Made by a program: the position numbers and the translations under genes. From Arthrobacter rhombi (GTDB lineage Bacteria; Actinomycetota; Actinomycetes; Actinomycetales; Micrococcaceae): 64,000 bases of DNA. Below the pieces are notes generated by a model. It ran no database searches and was not told the DNA's origin. It was given only the letters and a program-made list of their open reading frames with translations. The stretch is from contig NZ_FUHW01000020.1 of assembly GCF_900163545.1 (NCBI RefSeq), positions 82,609-146,608 of the forward strand, given 5' to 3'. Positions 1 to 7,721 of this stretch are shown here, in pieces; positions within the stretch are counted from its first letter, which is position 1; every line of letters starts with the position of its first letter.

Positions 1-2
1 CA

Positions 3-1034
3 GGCAACCTGATGGCCCTGATGATGCCGGCGATCATGCTGGTCATGAACGTCTCCAGCGTCGCGGTCATCTGGTTCGGTGCCTCCGAGGTGCAAGACGG
101 CAACGCCCAGATCGGCACCCTCTTCGCCTTCCTCCAATACATGATGCAGATCCTCATGGGCGTGATGATGGCCGCCCTCATGTTCGTGATGATCCCTCGC
201 GCGGCCGTCAGCGCCACCCGCATCGCCGACGTGCTGGACACCGACACCTCAGTGCTCGCCCCCGCCGAACCGGTCAGCCCGGGCCGGCGCACCGGCACGG
301 TCGCCTTCGAGCATGTGGAATTCACCTACCCCGGAGCAGACCAACCGGTGCTGAAGGACATCTCCTTCACCGTGGCCCCGGGAACGACGACGGCGATCAT
401 CGGCTCCACCGGTGCCGGCAAATCAACCCTCATCGGTCTGGTGCCACGGCTCTTCGACGTCACCGGCGGCACCGTGTCCGTGGACGACGCCGATGTGCGC
501 GGCCTCGACCCGGATGAGCTGTGGGAACGGATCGGGCTGATCCCGCAACGGGCCTTCCTGTTTTCCGGGACCATCGCCTCGAACCTGCGCTACGGCAACC
601 GGCAGGCCACCGACGAGGAGCTCTGGCAGGCCCTGGAGATCGCCCAGGCCCGCGACTTCGTCGAAGCCAAACCGCTGGGCTTGGACACGGAGATCGCGCA
701 GGGAGGCACGAACGTCTCCGGCGGGCAACGCCAGCGTCTGGCGATCGCCCGGGCCCTGGTTAAACGCCCCGAGATCTACATCTTCGACGACTCCTTCTCA
801 GCCCTGGATGTGGCCACCGACGCCGCACTGCGCCGGGCGCTGGACGCCGACCTGCCTGAGGCGACCCGCATCGTGGTCGCCCAACGGGTCAGTACCATCC
901 GCGACGCCGACCAGATCATCGTGCTCGACCACGGCGAGGTCGTCGGGACAGGGCCGCACGAGCAGCTGCTGGACAGCTGCGAAACCTACCGCGAGATCGT
1001 CGAATCCCAGCAGAGCGTGGAGGCGGCATCATGA
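3..1034 (+). CDS. ABC exporter half-transporter, partial (5' end outside window)
   Basis: The reading frame is open from base 3, so the N-terminal transmembrane part starts before the window. Visible are the last membrane helices, then a nucleotide-binding domain with Walker A GSTGAGKST, signature VSGGQRQRL and Walker B IYIFDDSFSALD. The Walker B aspartate is followed by Asp instead of the catalytic Glu, as in the degenerate site of heterodimeric type IV exporters such as TM287/288 or BmrCD. The stop overlaps the start of the next ABC half-transporter by 4 nt, so the two probably form one heterodimer that exports a drug or lipid-like substrate. The substrate cannot be read from the sequence. 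Confidence 0.93.
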   Translation, partial: GNLMALMMPAIMLVMNVSSVAVIWFGASEVQDGNAQIGTLFAFLQYMMQILMGVMMAALMFVMIPRAAVSATRIADVLDTDTSVLAPAEPVSPGRRTGTVAFEHVEFTYPGADQPVLKDISFTVAPGTTTAIIGSTGAGKSTLIGLVPRLFDVTGGTVSVDDADVRGLDPDELWERIGLIPQRAFLFSGTIASNLRYGNRQATDEELWQALEIAQARDFVEAKPLGLDTEIAQGGTNVSGGQRQRLAIARALVKRPEIYIFDDSFSALDVATDAALRRALDADLPEATRIVVAQRVSTIRDADQIIVLDHGEVVGTGPHEQLLDSCETYREIVESQQSVEAAS

Positions 1035-3067
1035 GCGGGCACCAGGCGGCGGCCCAGCCGGCACCGGCACCCCGGCGCGGACCCATGGGGCGGGGACCGG
1101 CCGGCGGCGGGGCCCCCACAGCGAAGGCGCTGAACTTCTTTCCCTCGGCGAAACGACTGCTGGGCACCCTGCGGCAGGACATGTCCAGGATCGTGTGGGT
1201 CATCATCCTCGGGGTCATCAGCGTCGGGCTGACCGTCATCGGCCCCAAACTGTTGGGCGAGGGCACCAATGTCGTCTTCGCCGGGTTCATTTCCCTGCGC
1301 TTCCCCGCAGGCACCAGCAAGGCCGACGTCGTGAACCAACTCGTGGCCAACGGACAGACCACGCAGGCCGACATGCTCCGGTCGATGGACTTCGTCCCCG
1401 GAGCAGGGATCGACTTCACCCAGCTGGGCATGATCCTGGCGGTGGTCCTGGCGGTTTACCTTTTCGGCAGCGCCTTCCGGCTGGTGCAAGCCCGCATCCT
1501 CAACGTCGTCGTCCAGCGGGCGGCCCACCGGCTGCGGGTCCAAGTCGAAGACAAGCTCCATCGGCTGCCGCTGCGCTACTTCGATCGCGTCCAGCGCGGT
1601 GAACTACTCTCTCGGGTCACGAACGACGTCGATAATATCGGCCAATCGCTGCAGCAGACCCTGAGCCAGGTCATCACCTCCCTGCTGACGGTGATCGGCG
1701 TGCTGCTGATGATGTTCCTGATTTCGCCGACCCTGGCCTTCATCGCCCTGGTGACGATCCCGCTGACCATCCTGATCACCGTGCTGGTGGCCAGAAGGTC
1801 GCAGCGGATGTTCGCCGAACAGTGGAAGCAGACGGGCATCCTGAACGCCCGGGTCGAGGAAACCTACTCCGGGCACGCCATCGTCAAGGTGTTCGGCCAC
1901 CAGCAGGAGGTCGAGCAGGCCTTCCGTGAGGAGAATGCGAAGGTCTACCGGGCCAGCTTCGGAGCCCAGTTCGTCTCCGGAATCATCATGCCCAGCATGA
2001 CCTTCATCGGAAACCTCGTCTATGTGGCCATCGCCGTCGTCGGCGGCCTGCGGGTGGCCTCCGGGCAGCTGTCCATCGGTGACGTGCAGGCCTTCACCCA
2101 GTACGCCCGGCAGTTCACCCAGCCGCTGAGCCAGCTCGGCTCGATGGCGAACCTGCTCCAATCGGGGGTGGCCAGCGCCGAGAGGGTGTTCGAGCTGCTC
2201 GACGAGGAAGAGCAGAGCCCCGAAGCCGATCCCGCGGATACCGTGCCCGAACAGGCCAGCCACCTGGAGTTCACGGACGTGTCCTTCCGCTACGACGCCG
2301 ACACCCCGCTGATCGAGGGGCTGAACCTCACGGCCAGCCCCGGCAGCACCGTGGCCATCGTCGGGCCCACCGGCGCCGGGAAAACCACGCTGGTCAACCT
2401 CATCATGCGGTTCTACGATATCGACTCCGGGTCGATCAGCCTGGGCTGCGCCGAGGACGGATCCGACGCCGTCGAAACGCGGTCGATGACCCGGCACGAT
2501 CTGCGAGCCCGGACCGGGATGGTGCTGCAGGATACGTGGCTATTCGCCGGAACCATCCGCGAGAACATCATGTATGGTCGGCCCGACGCGAGCGAGGAGG
2601 ACATGGTTCAGGCGGCCTCGGCAGCCTATGTGGACCGCTTCGTGCACGCGCTCCCCGATGGTTATGAGACGGTGCTCGACGACGAGGCCACCAACCTCAG
2701 CGTGGGCGAACGCCAACTGGTGACCATCGCCCGGGCGTTCCTGGCCGATCCGCGGCTGCTGATCCTCGATGAGGCGACCTCTTCGGTGGATACCCGCACC
2801 GAGCTACTCATCCAGCGGGCCATGCTCAAGCTGCGTGAAGACCGGACGGCGTTCGTGATCGCCCACCGGCTCTCCACCATCCGCGATGCTGACCTGATCC
2901 TGGTCATGAAGGACGGGGCCATCGTCGAACAGGGCAACCACCACGAACTGCTGGCCGCCCGCAGCGCCTACTGGCGGCTGACCAACGCCGAAGTCGACGC
3001 CCCCATGGACGATGAGACGCTGGAGGACCCAGCGGATGCCGCCACCACACCAGGAGGTCCGGAATGA
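1031..3067 (+). CDS. ABC exporter half-transporter, ATPase/permease fusion
   Basis: A complete 678-residue half-transporter: a Pro/Gly/Ala-rich cytosolic N-terminus, a six-helix ABC membrane domain (about residues 50-380) and a nucleotide-binding domain with Walker A GPTGAGKTT and Walker B LLILDEATSSVD including the catalytic Glu. The signature reads LSVGERQ rather than LSGGQ. A roughly 45-residue insertion between the first two helices (about 85-130) looks extracytosolic. It overlaps the preceding half-gene and the following oxidoreductase gene by 4 nt each, so the three are translationally coupled. It would supply the catalytically competent Walker B for the pair. Substrate unknown. Confidence 0.93.
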   Translation: MSGHQAAAQPAPAPRRGPMGRGPAGGGAPTAKALNFFPSAKRLLGTLRQDMSRIVWVIILGVISVGLTVIGPKLLGEGTNVVFAGFISLRFPAGTSKADVVNQLVANGQTTQADMLRSMDFVPGAGIDFTQLGMILAVVLAVYLFGSAFRLVQARILNVVVQRAAHRLRVQVEDKLHRLPLRYFDRVQRGELLSRVTNDVDNIGQSLQQTLSQVITSLLTVIGVLLMMFLISPTLAFIALVTIPLTILITVLVARRSQRMFAEQWKQTGILNARVEETYSGHAIVKVFGHQQEVEQAFREENAKVYRASFGAQFVSGIIMPSMTFIGNLVYVAIAVVGGLRVASGQLSIGDVQAFTQYARQFTQPLSQLGSMANLLQSGVASAERVFELLDEEEQSPEADPADTVPEQASHLEFTDVSFRYDADTPLIEGLNLTASPGSTVAIVGPTGAGKTTLVNLIMRFYDIDSGSISLGCAEDGSDAVETRSMTRHDLRARTGMVLQDTWLFAGTIRENIMYGRPDASEEDMVQAASAAYVDRFVHALPDGYETVLDDEATNLSVGERQLVTIARAFLADPRLLILDEATSSVDTRTELLIQRAMLKLREDRTAFVIAHRLSTIRDADLILVMKDGAIVEQGNHHELLAARSAYWRLTNAEVDAPMDDETLEDPADAATTPGGPE

Positions 3068-4095
3068 ACCAGACACCCACCCCCAAAATGAAGCTCTCCA
3101 TCCTGGAGGGCGTCGGACTGTATAACGGCGAATCGGCCGAACAGGCCTTGCGGCATGCGACCGAGGCGGCCCAACAGGCTGATGAGCTGGGCTTCACGCG
3201 GTTGTGGTTCACCGAGCACCACAGCAGCAAACACCAGATGTCCACCTCGCCTGACCTGTTGATTGCCCATGCCGCGGCGCTGACGAAGAACATCCGGGTC
3301 GGTTCCGGTGGGGTCATGTTGCCCAACCACAGCCCGTTGCGCGTGGTGGAGAACTTCTCGATCCTCGAGGCGCTGCACCCAGGTCGGATCGACCTGGGGA
3401 TGGGCCGGGCCTCGGGGACCAGTGCGATGACCAACGCCGCACTCCGCAACAGCCAGGAGCCACTGACCGGCCAGGGGCTGATGAACCTGCTGCTCGAGGT
3501 GCTGGCGTTCTTTGACCGGGATTTCCCCGACGACCACCCGTATCAGGACATCACCCCGTCCCCGGCACCCTCCCTGCGCCCGGACCTGTACATGCTCGGG
3601 TCCAGCGATGGGGGCATGCGGATCGCTTCGCAACTGGGCATGGGTTTCGCCTTCGCCGGGCAGATCAACCCGGAGATGGCGATTCCGGTGCTGCGCGCCT
3701 ACCGGGAGGCTTTCCAGCCGTCGAAGCATCTGGCTCAGCCCTATTCCATCCTGTCGACCATCGTGGTGTGTGCCGAGACCGACGAGGAAGCACAGTACCT
3801 CGCAGGGCCCGCCGAATTGCAGTGGGCGCGGTGGGGGACCGGACAGATCCACCACGCTCCGCCGACGTTGGATGAGGCAGCGACCCACCGCTACACCGCA
3901 GCCGAAGAGCAGGCACGTGCTGGCTCGGAGGGCCGCTTCATCGTCGGCAGCCCCCAGCGGGTGAAGGACCGGCTGATGCAACTGGCCGAGGCGGGGCAGG
4001 TTGATGAACTGATGACGATGAATATGATCACCGACCACCAAGCCCAGATGACGTCGCATGCCCTGCTCGCCGAGGCCTTCGACCTGAAGGCCTAG
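3064..4095 (+). CDS. LLM-class (luciferase-like) flavin-dependent oxidoreductase
   Basis: 343 residues with the bacterial luciferase-like TIM-barrel pattern: SILEGVGLYNGESAEQ at the N-terminus, the RLWFTEHHSSK segment, and RVGSGGVMLPNHSPLRVVENF followed by GRIDLGMGRASG. This is the F420/FMN-dependent group often annotated as MsnO8-like. It starts inside the last codons of the upstream ABC gene, so it belongs to the exporter operon, as is common in actinobacteria. Function is probably an FMNH2- or F420-dependent monooxygenase or reductase. Substrate unknown. It converges with the Crp/Fnr gene 27 nt downstream. Confidence 0.85.
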   Translation: MNQTPTPKMKLSILEGVGLYNGESAEQALRHATEAAQQADELGFTRLWFTEHHSSKHQMSTSPDLLIAHAAALTKNIRVGSGGVMLPNHSPLRVVENFSILEALHPGRIDLGMGRASGTSAMTNAALRNSQEPLTGQGLMNLLLEVLAFFDRDFPDDHPYQDITPSPAPSLRPDLYMLGSSDGGMRIASQLGMGFAFAGQINPEMAIPVLRAYREAFQPSKHLAQPYSILSTIVVCAETDEEAQYLAGPAELQWARWGTGQIHHAPPTLDEAATHRYTAAEEQARAGSEGRFIVGSPQRVKDRLMQLAEAGQVDELMTMNMITDHQAQMTSHALLAEAFDLKA

Positions 4096-4122
4096 CGGGA
4101 AGCCCGGCGACCCGCGGCCGAT

Positions 4123-4926
4123 TCAGGCCCGGGCCAGGGCCTCCCGGTCCAGGACGTGGATCCGTCCGCCGGAGGACTGGTCGATCCAGCCGGCCTCGGT
4201 GAAGGCGGCCAGCCGCCGGCTGAGCGTCTCAGGAGTGGTGCCCAGCAGCGAAGAGAGATCCCGTTTGGACATCGGCAGGGTCAATACGCCGGTGGCTGGG
4301 TCGGCCTTTTCCAACAGGTATCCGGCGATCCGCGATCCGGCATCCTCCCCCGTATAAGAACTGAGCGTTCGTTCGGTCTGCTCGAGCCGTTCGGTGACGG
4401 TTTCGAGCATCTTCAACGCGATCGTCGGATAGCTGACCAGGAACCCACGGATGTCCTCGTGGTGCAGGCTGCAGATTTCCGCGTCCTCCAGGGCCAAGGC
4501 GTAGTGGTCGGATTGGCCGGCGTGCAGGAAGGCGGTTTCGCCGATGAAGCTGCCCGGTTCCAGAACGCGCAGGATCTGTTCGTGGCCTGATTCGCTGCCG
4601 CGGTAGGTCTTGATCTTCCCGCGGTGCACGATCAGCAGGGAGCGATCCTCATCTCCGGGGGAGTAGAGCAGCTCACCCCGGCGGTACTTCCGCTGCCGGG
4701 CCCGGGAGGCGATCTCATGCTGTTCCTCGGGATCCAGATGCGCAAAAATGGGAACCAGTGCCACGCATTGGTCCCGATGGTCGTGACCTGCAGGTGTCGT
4801 GGTCACCAGGGGGCCACCCACCGTTGCCTGATCATCGTGTACTGACTCCTTCGACGTCTTCGTCTGCGACGGCAAGATCTGCTGCCGGCGCTGTTGGATC
4901 CAGTCTAGGTCTCTCGAAGCGGACAA
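4123..4926 (-). CDS. Crp/Fnr-family transcriptional regulator
   Basis: 267 residues. A cyclic-nucleotide-binding-like beta barrel (about residues 50-170; FAHLDPEEQHEIASR, GELLYSPGDED, PGSFIGETAFL) is followed by a winged helix with DLSSLLGTTPETLSRRLAAF as recognition region. There is no Fnr-type cysteine cluster; one Cys lies near residue 54. The first about 45 residues are low complexity, so a GTG codon at V37 is a possible alternative start. It lies beside the metal-transport block, and two palindromes of Fnr type (5266-5279 and 10117-10130) lie upstream of HMA genes. I infer, but cannot show, that it regulates these genes. Confidence 0.9.
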   Translation of the reverse strand: MSASRDLDWIQQRRQQILPSQTKTSKESVHDDQATVGGPLVTTTPAGHDHRDQCVALVPIFAHLDPEEQHEIASRARQRKYRRGELLYSPGDEDRSLLIVHRGKIKTYRGSESGHEQILRVLEPGSFIGETAFLHAGQSDHYALALEDAEICSLHHEDIRGFLVSYPTIALKMLETVTERLEQTERTLSSYTGEDAGSRIAGYLLEKADPATGVLTLPMSKRDLSSLLGTTPETLSRRLAAFTEAGWIDQSSGGRIHVLDREALARA

Positions 4927-4972
4927 GTCGGACGGTCAACAACCCGTTCGTGGGGCTCGGTGCTGGGAGTAG

Positions 4973-5194
4973 CTAGCTGACCTTGGTGGAGAGCACCGGG
5001 TAGCCCAGCTTGGTGATCAGATTGGCGATCTTTTCGACGTCGGTCTTCATGCTGTCGTACTCGACATTGACCTTATGGTCGTTGAATTCGACCCCGGCCG
5101 AGATGATTCCGTCCTGCTCGGACAGGGCGCTTTCGATGTCCTGGATGGCCGTCGGGGAAGCGAAGGGTTGGGTACGGAAAGATGCGGTATACAT
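4973..5194 (-). CDS. HMA-fold small protein lacking the metal-binding CXXC
   Basis: 73 residues from the ATG preceded by AGGAGG; an in-frame start 45 nt further upstream lacks such a site. The pattern is that of a heavy-metal-associated (CopZ-like) domain: one beta-alpha-beta unit SALSEQDGIISAGVEF, a second strand KVNVEYDS and a helix KIANLITKLGYPVLS. The loop that normally carries GMTCXXC reads TQPFASPTAIQ, so both metal-binding cysteines are absent. It sits downstream of the CopB-like ATPase in the same orientation. It may be a chaperone-like partner that no longer binds Cu(I) in the classical way, or a regulator. Role unproven. Confidence 0.75.
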   Translation of the reverse strand: MYTASFRTQPFASPTAIQDIESALSEQDGIISAGVEFNDHKVNVEYDSMKTDVEKIANLITKLGYPVLSTKVS

Positions 5195-5252
5195 GATGGC
5201 TGCCTCCTGAAAGATGGTTCCCTCCGTGGGTCCTTCCATTGCACCTCAGATC

Positions 5253-5292
5253 GGCTCGGACCGCCTTGATATGGGTCAAGGCGGTCCGAGCC
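5253..5292. promoter_or_regulatory. 17-bp perfect inverted repeat containing an Fnr-like palindrome
   Basis: Arms at 5253-5269 and 5276-5292 are exact reverse complements around a 6-nt loop. The centre contains TTGATATGGGTCAA (5266-5279), close to the TTGAC-N4-GTCAA pattern found at 10117. The element lies 30 nt after the CopB-like gene and 59 nt before the HMA gene. It may be a transcription terminator for the ATPase, an operator for the HMA gene, or both. There is no clear T-run. Confidence 0.6.
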
Positions 5293-5321
5293 GACGAGGC
5301 GGTGCCACGCTCCTCTGGCCG

Positions 5322-7400
5322 TCACCGGTCGGAGTCGGTGACGGCAACTTTTTCTGGGGTCAGTTCCACGCGGCGGAGTAACTGGGCGTTCAGCGCCACG
5401 ATGATCGTGGACAGGGACATCAGGACCGCGCCGACCGCCGGGGAGAGGACGAACCCGATGGGCGCCAGGACACCGGCTGCCAGGGGGACGGCGATGACGT
5501 TATAGCCGCCCGCCCACCACAGGTTCTGCAGCATCTTGCGGTAGCTGGCCCGTGAGAGGACCAGCAGGGACACCACCGAGCGCGGGTCGTTGCCCGCCAG
5601 AACCACGCCGGCGGATTCCACGGCGATATCGGTCCCGGCGCCGATCGCGATGCCCACCTCGGCGCGCGCCAAGGCCGGGGCGTCATTGACTCCGTCGCCG
5701 ACCATGGCCACGCTGAGGCCCCGCTGCTGCAGCTCGGTGACCTTCGCGTCCTTATCCCTCGGCAGGACTTCGGCGAAGACCTCGTCGATACCCAGATCCC
5801 GGGCCACAGCATCGGCCACCTGCTGGGCATCACCGGTGATCAGGGCGACCTTCACACCCCGCGAGCGCAGCGCCTCGACCGCCTCGCGCGATTCCTGCCG
5901 CACCCGGTCTTCCAGCGCGATGGCGCCCAAGATCTCCCCGGCACGGACCACATGCAGGATGGAAGCTCCCCGGTCGATCCATCCGGCAACGTCCTCACTG
6001 AGCTGGGCGGTGGGGTCCAACCCCAGCTCACGCAGCATGTTCGGCCCACCGACCTGCACCTCGACGCCGTCGACCTCTGCCTTCACCCCGCGTCCGGCAG
6101 CCGACTGGAAGCTGGTCGCTGTCAGCGGTGGTTGGTTTCCGGGCCCCTCCTCCTGGGAAGCTGCGGTGATGGCGCGGGCCACGGGATGCTCGGATTCGGA
6201 CTCCGCCGCGGCAGCCCACCGGAGCAGTTCATCCGCTGAGACGTCCCCGGTGGTTGCGGTGCCGGTGACGGCATGGGCGCCCTCGGTGAGGGTGCCGGTC
6301 TTGTCGAAGAGGACGACGTCGACGGTGCGCATCTTCTCCAACGCCAGCCGGTTCTTGATCAACACCCCTGCCGTGGCGGCCCGCTCGGTGGAGATGGCGA
6401 TGACCAGCGGGATCGCCAAGCCCAGGGCATGCGGGCAGGCAATGACCAGGACGGTGACGGTGCGGGTGACCGCATCGGAGGGTTGCCCGATGGCCACCCA
6501 GACGAGCGCGGTGATGATCGCGGCCCCCAGTGCGAACCAGAACAGCAACGCCGCCGCACGGTCAGCCAGGGCCTGGGCGCGGGAGCTGGACTCCTGGGCC
6601 TCCGCAACCATCCGTTGGATCCCCGAGAGGGTCGTATCCTCGCCGAGGGCCTCGACGCGCAGGCGCACGGAATTATCGGTGGCGACCGTTCCGGCAACGA
6701 CGGTCTCACCCGATCCGCGGCTCACGGTGCGTGATTCGCCGGTGATCATCGACTCGTCGAAGCCGGCGCTGCCGTCGGTGATGACGCCGTCGGCCGGCAC
6801 CCGGGCACCGGAGCGCACCAGGACGATATCCCCGACCGTCAGCTCCGAGATGGACACCATGACGGGGTCCCCGCCGTCCTCGGGAATCCGCTCCGCCTCG
6901 TCGGGGAGCAGTTCGGCCAGGGCATCCAGGGCCGAGGAGGCCGAGCCCAGGGCGCGCATCTCCATCCAGTGCCCCAACAGCATCACGACCACCAGCAGGG
7001 CCAATTCCCACCAGAAGTCGAGGCTGAAGCCGCCGATGCCCAGGAAAGTGATCCAGGAGGCCAGGAAGGCCACCGTGATGGCCATCGCGATCAGCAGCAT
7101 CATGCCCGGTTGGCGTGAGCGGATTTCCTGGACGCCGCCCTTCAGGAACGGGGCACCACCGTAGAAGTAGATGAACGTCCCCAAGACCGGGGCGACCCAC
7201 TGCGAGAGCGGAAACTCGGGGACCTGGTAACCCAGTAGCGACGCGACCAGCGGGCTGAGCCAGACCACCGGGATGGACAACACGAGGGTGACCCAGAAAG
7301 GCGTCCGGAACATGCCGGGGCCATGCCCGGCATGGCCCTCGTGACCCCCATGGTCTCCGTGCCCGGCGTGGTCCTGGTGTTCCTCGTGCGGTTCGGTCAT
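5322..7400 (-). CDS. copB: CopB-like heavy-metal P1B-type ATPase (CPH motif)
   Basis: 692 residues from the ATG at 7400 (upstream GGAAAGG); 21 further in-frame codons upstream look non-native. The N-terminus is His-rich (HEEHQDHAGHGDHGGHEGHAGH in two parts), followed by eight predicted membrane segments. Motifs: TGES near 220, transmembrane CPH near 322 (VIACPHALGLAIP), phosphorylation DKTGT near 366, SEHPVARA, and GDGVNDAPAL. CPH plus a His-rich N-terminus defines the CopB type (P1B-3), which exports Cu or Ag. There is no N-terminal HMA domain. It follows a 70-residue small gene by 10 nt and precedes the CXXC-less HMA gene, suggesting one metal-resistance operon. Confidence 0.93.
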   Translation of the reverse strand: MTEPHEEHQDHAGHGDHGGHEGHAGHGPGMFRTPFWVTLVLSIPVVWLSPLVASLLGYQVPEFPLSQWVAPVLGTFIYFYGGAPFLKGGVQEIRSRQPGMMLLIAMAITVAFLASWITFLGIGGFSLDFWWELALLVVVMLLGHWMEMRALGSASSALDALAELLPDEAERIPEDGGDPVMVSISELTVGDIVLVRSGARVPADGVITDGSAGFDESMITGESRTVSRGSGETVVAGTVATDNSVRLRVEALGEDTTLSGIQRMVAEAQESSSRAQALADRAAALLFWFALGAAIITALVWVAIGQPSDAVTRTVTVLVIACPHALGLAIPLVIAISTERAATAGVLIKNRLALEKMRTVDVVLFDKTGTLTEGAHAVTGTATTGDVSADELLRWAAAAESESEHPVARAITAASQEEGPGNQPPLTATSFQSAAGRGVKAEVDGVEVQVGGPNMLRELGLDPTAQLSEDVAGWIDRGASILHVVRAGEILGAIALEDRVRQESREAVEALRSRGVKVALITGDAQQVADAVARDLGIDEVFAEVLPRDKDAKVTELQQRGLSVAMVGDGVNDAPALARAEVGIAIGAGTDIAVESAGVVLAGNDPRSVVSLLVLSRASYRKMLQNLWWAGGYNVIAVPLAAGVLAPIGFVLSPAVGAVLMSLSTIIVALNAQLLRRVELTPEKVAVTDSDR

Positions 7401-7410
7401 GGTTCCACCA

Positions 7411-7623
7411 CTACCTTTCCTGCCAGATGACAGCTTCGACGGCGGCCACTGCGTTCTGCGCATCAGCCAGACTAAAGCGTGCGCGAACGTGCGGGTCGAC
7501 GAGTCCGTATTTGATCACGTCGGTGATCTTCTCCAGCGCCTCGGGGGTCCGTTGTATTCCCGCTCCACCGAGCTCCTGGGTTTCGGGTCCGCCGTCGTCG
7601 TTGACAACCAGTGCCGTGGACAT
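7411..7623 (-). CDS. Small protein resembling the C-terminal piece of zinc-type alcohol dehydrogenases
   Basis: 70 residues, starting at the second of two close ATGs because AGGAGG lies 7 nt before it; the first ATG touches the ribosome site. The second half (ITDVIKYGLVDPHVRARFSLADAQNAVAAVE) resembles the C-terminal substrate-side segment of medium-chain dehydrogenase/quinone reductase proteins. No cofactor domain is present. It may be a leftover fragment kept as a translated leader of the CopB-like gene, which starts 10 nt downstream, or an independent small protein. The good ribosome site argues that it is translated. Function not recognised. Confidence 0.55.
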   Translation of the reverse strand: MSTALVVNDDGGPETQELGGAGIQRTPEALEKITDVIKYGLVDPHVRARFSLADAQNAVAAVEAVIWQER

Positions 7624-7721
7624 CTGCATTCCTCCTGTTGGCTCATGAAAATTGATGGACCGTGTTCAGGCGCCGACCGCGCGTACCCGCGATCGGCGCC
7701 TCCCTGGCGTTGCTGCCGTGC

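Noticed and set aside
5590..7164. 524-codon plus-strand frame opposite copB
   Set aside because: Ser/Ala/Arg/Thr-rich composition and no domain; antisense shadow.
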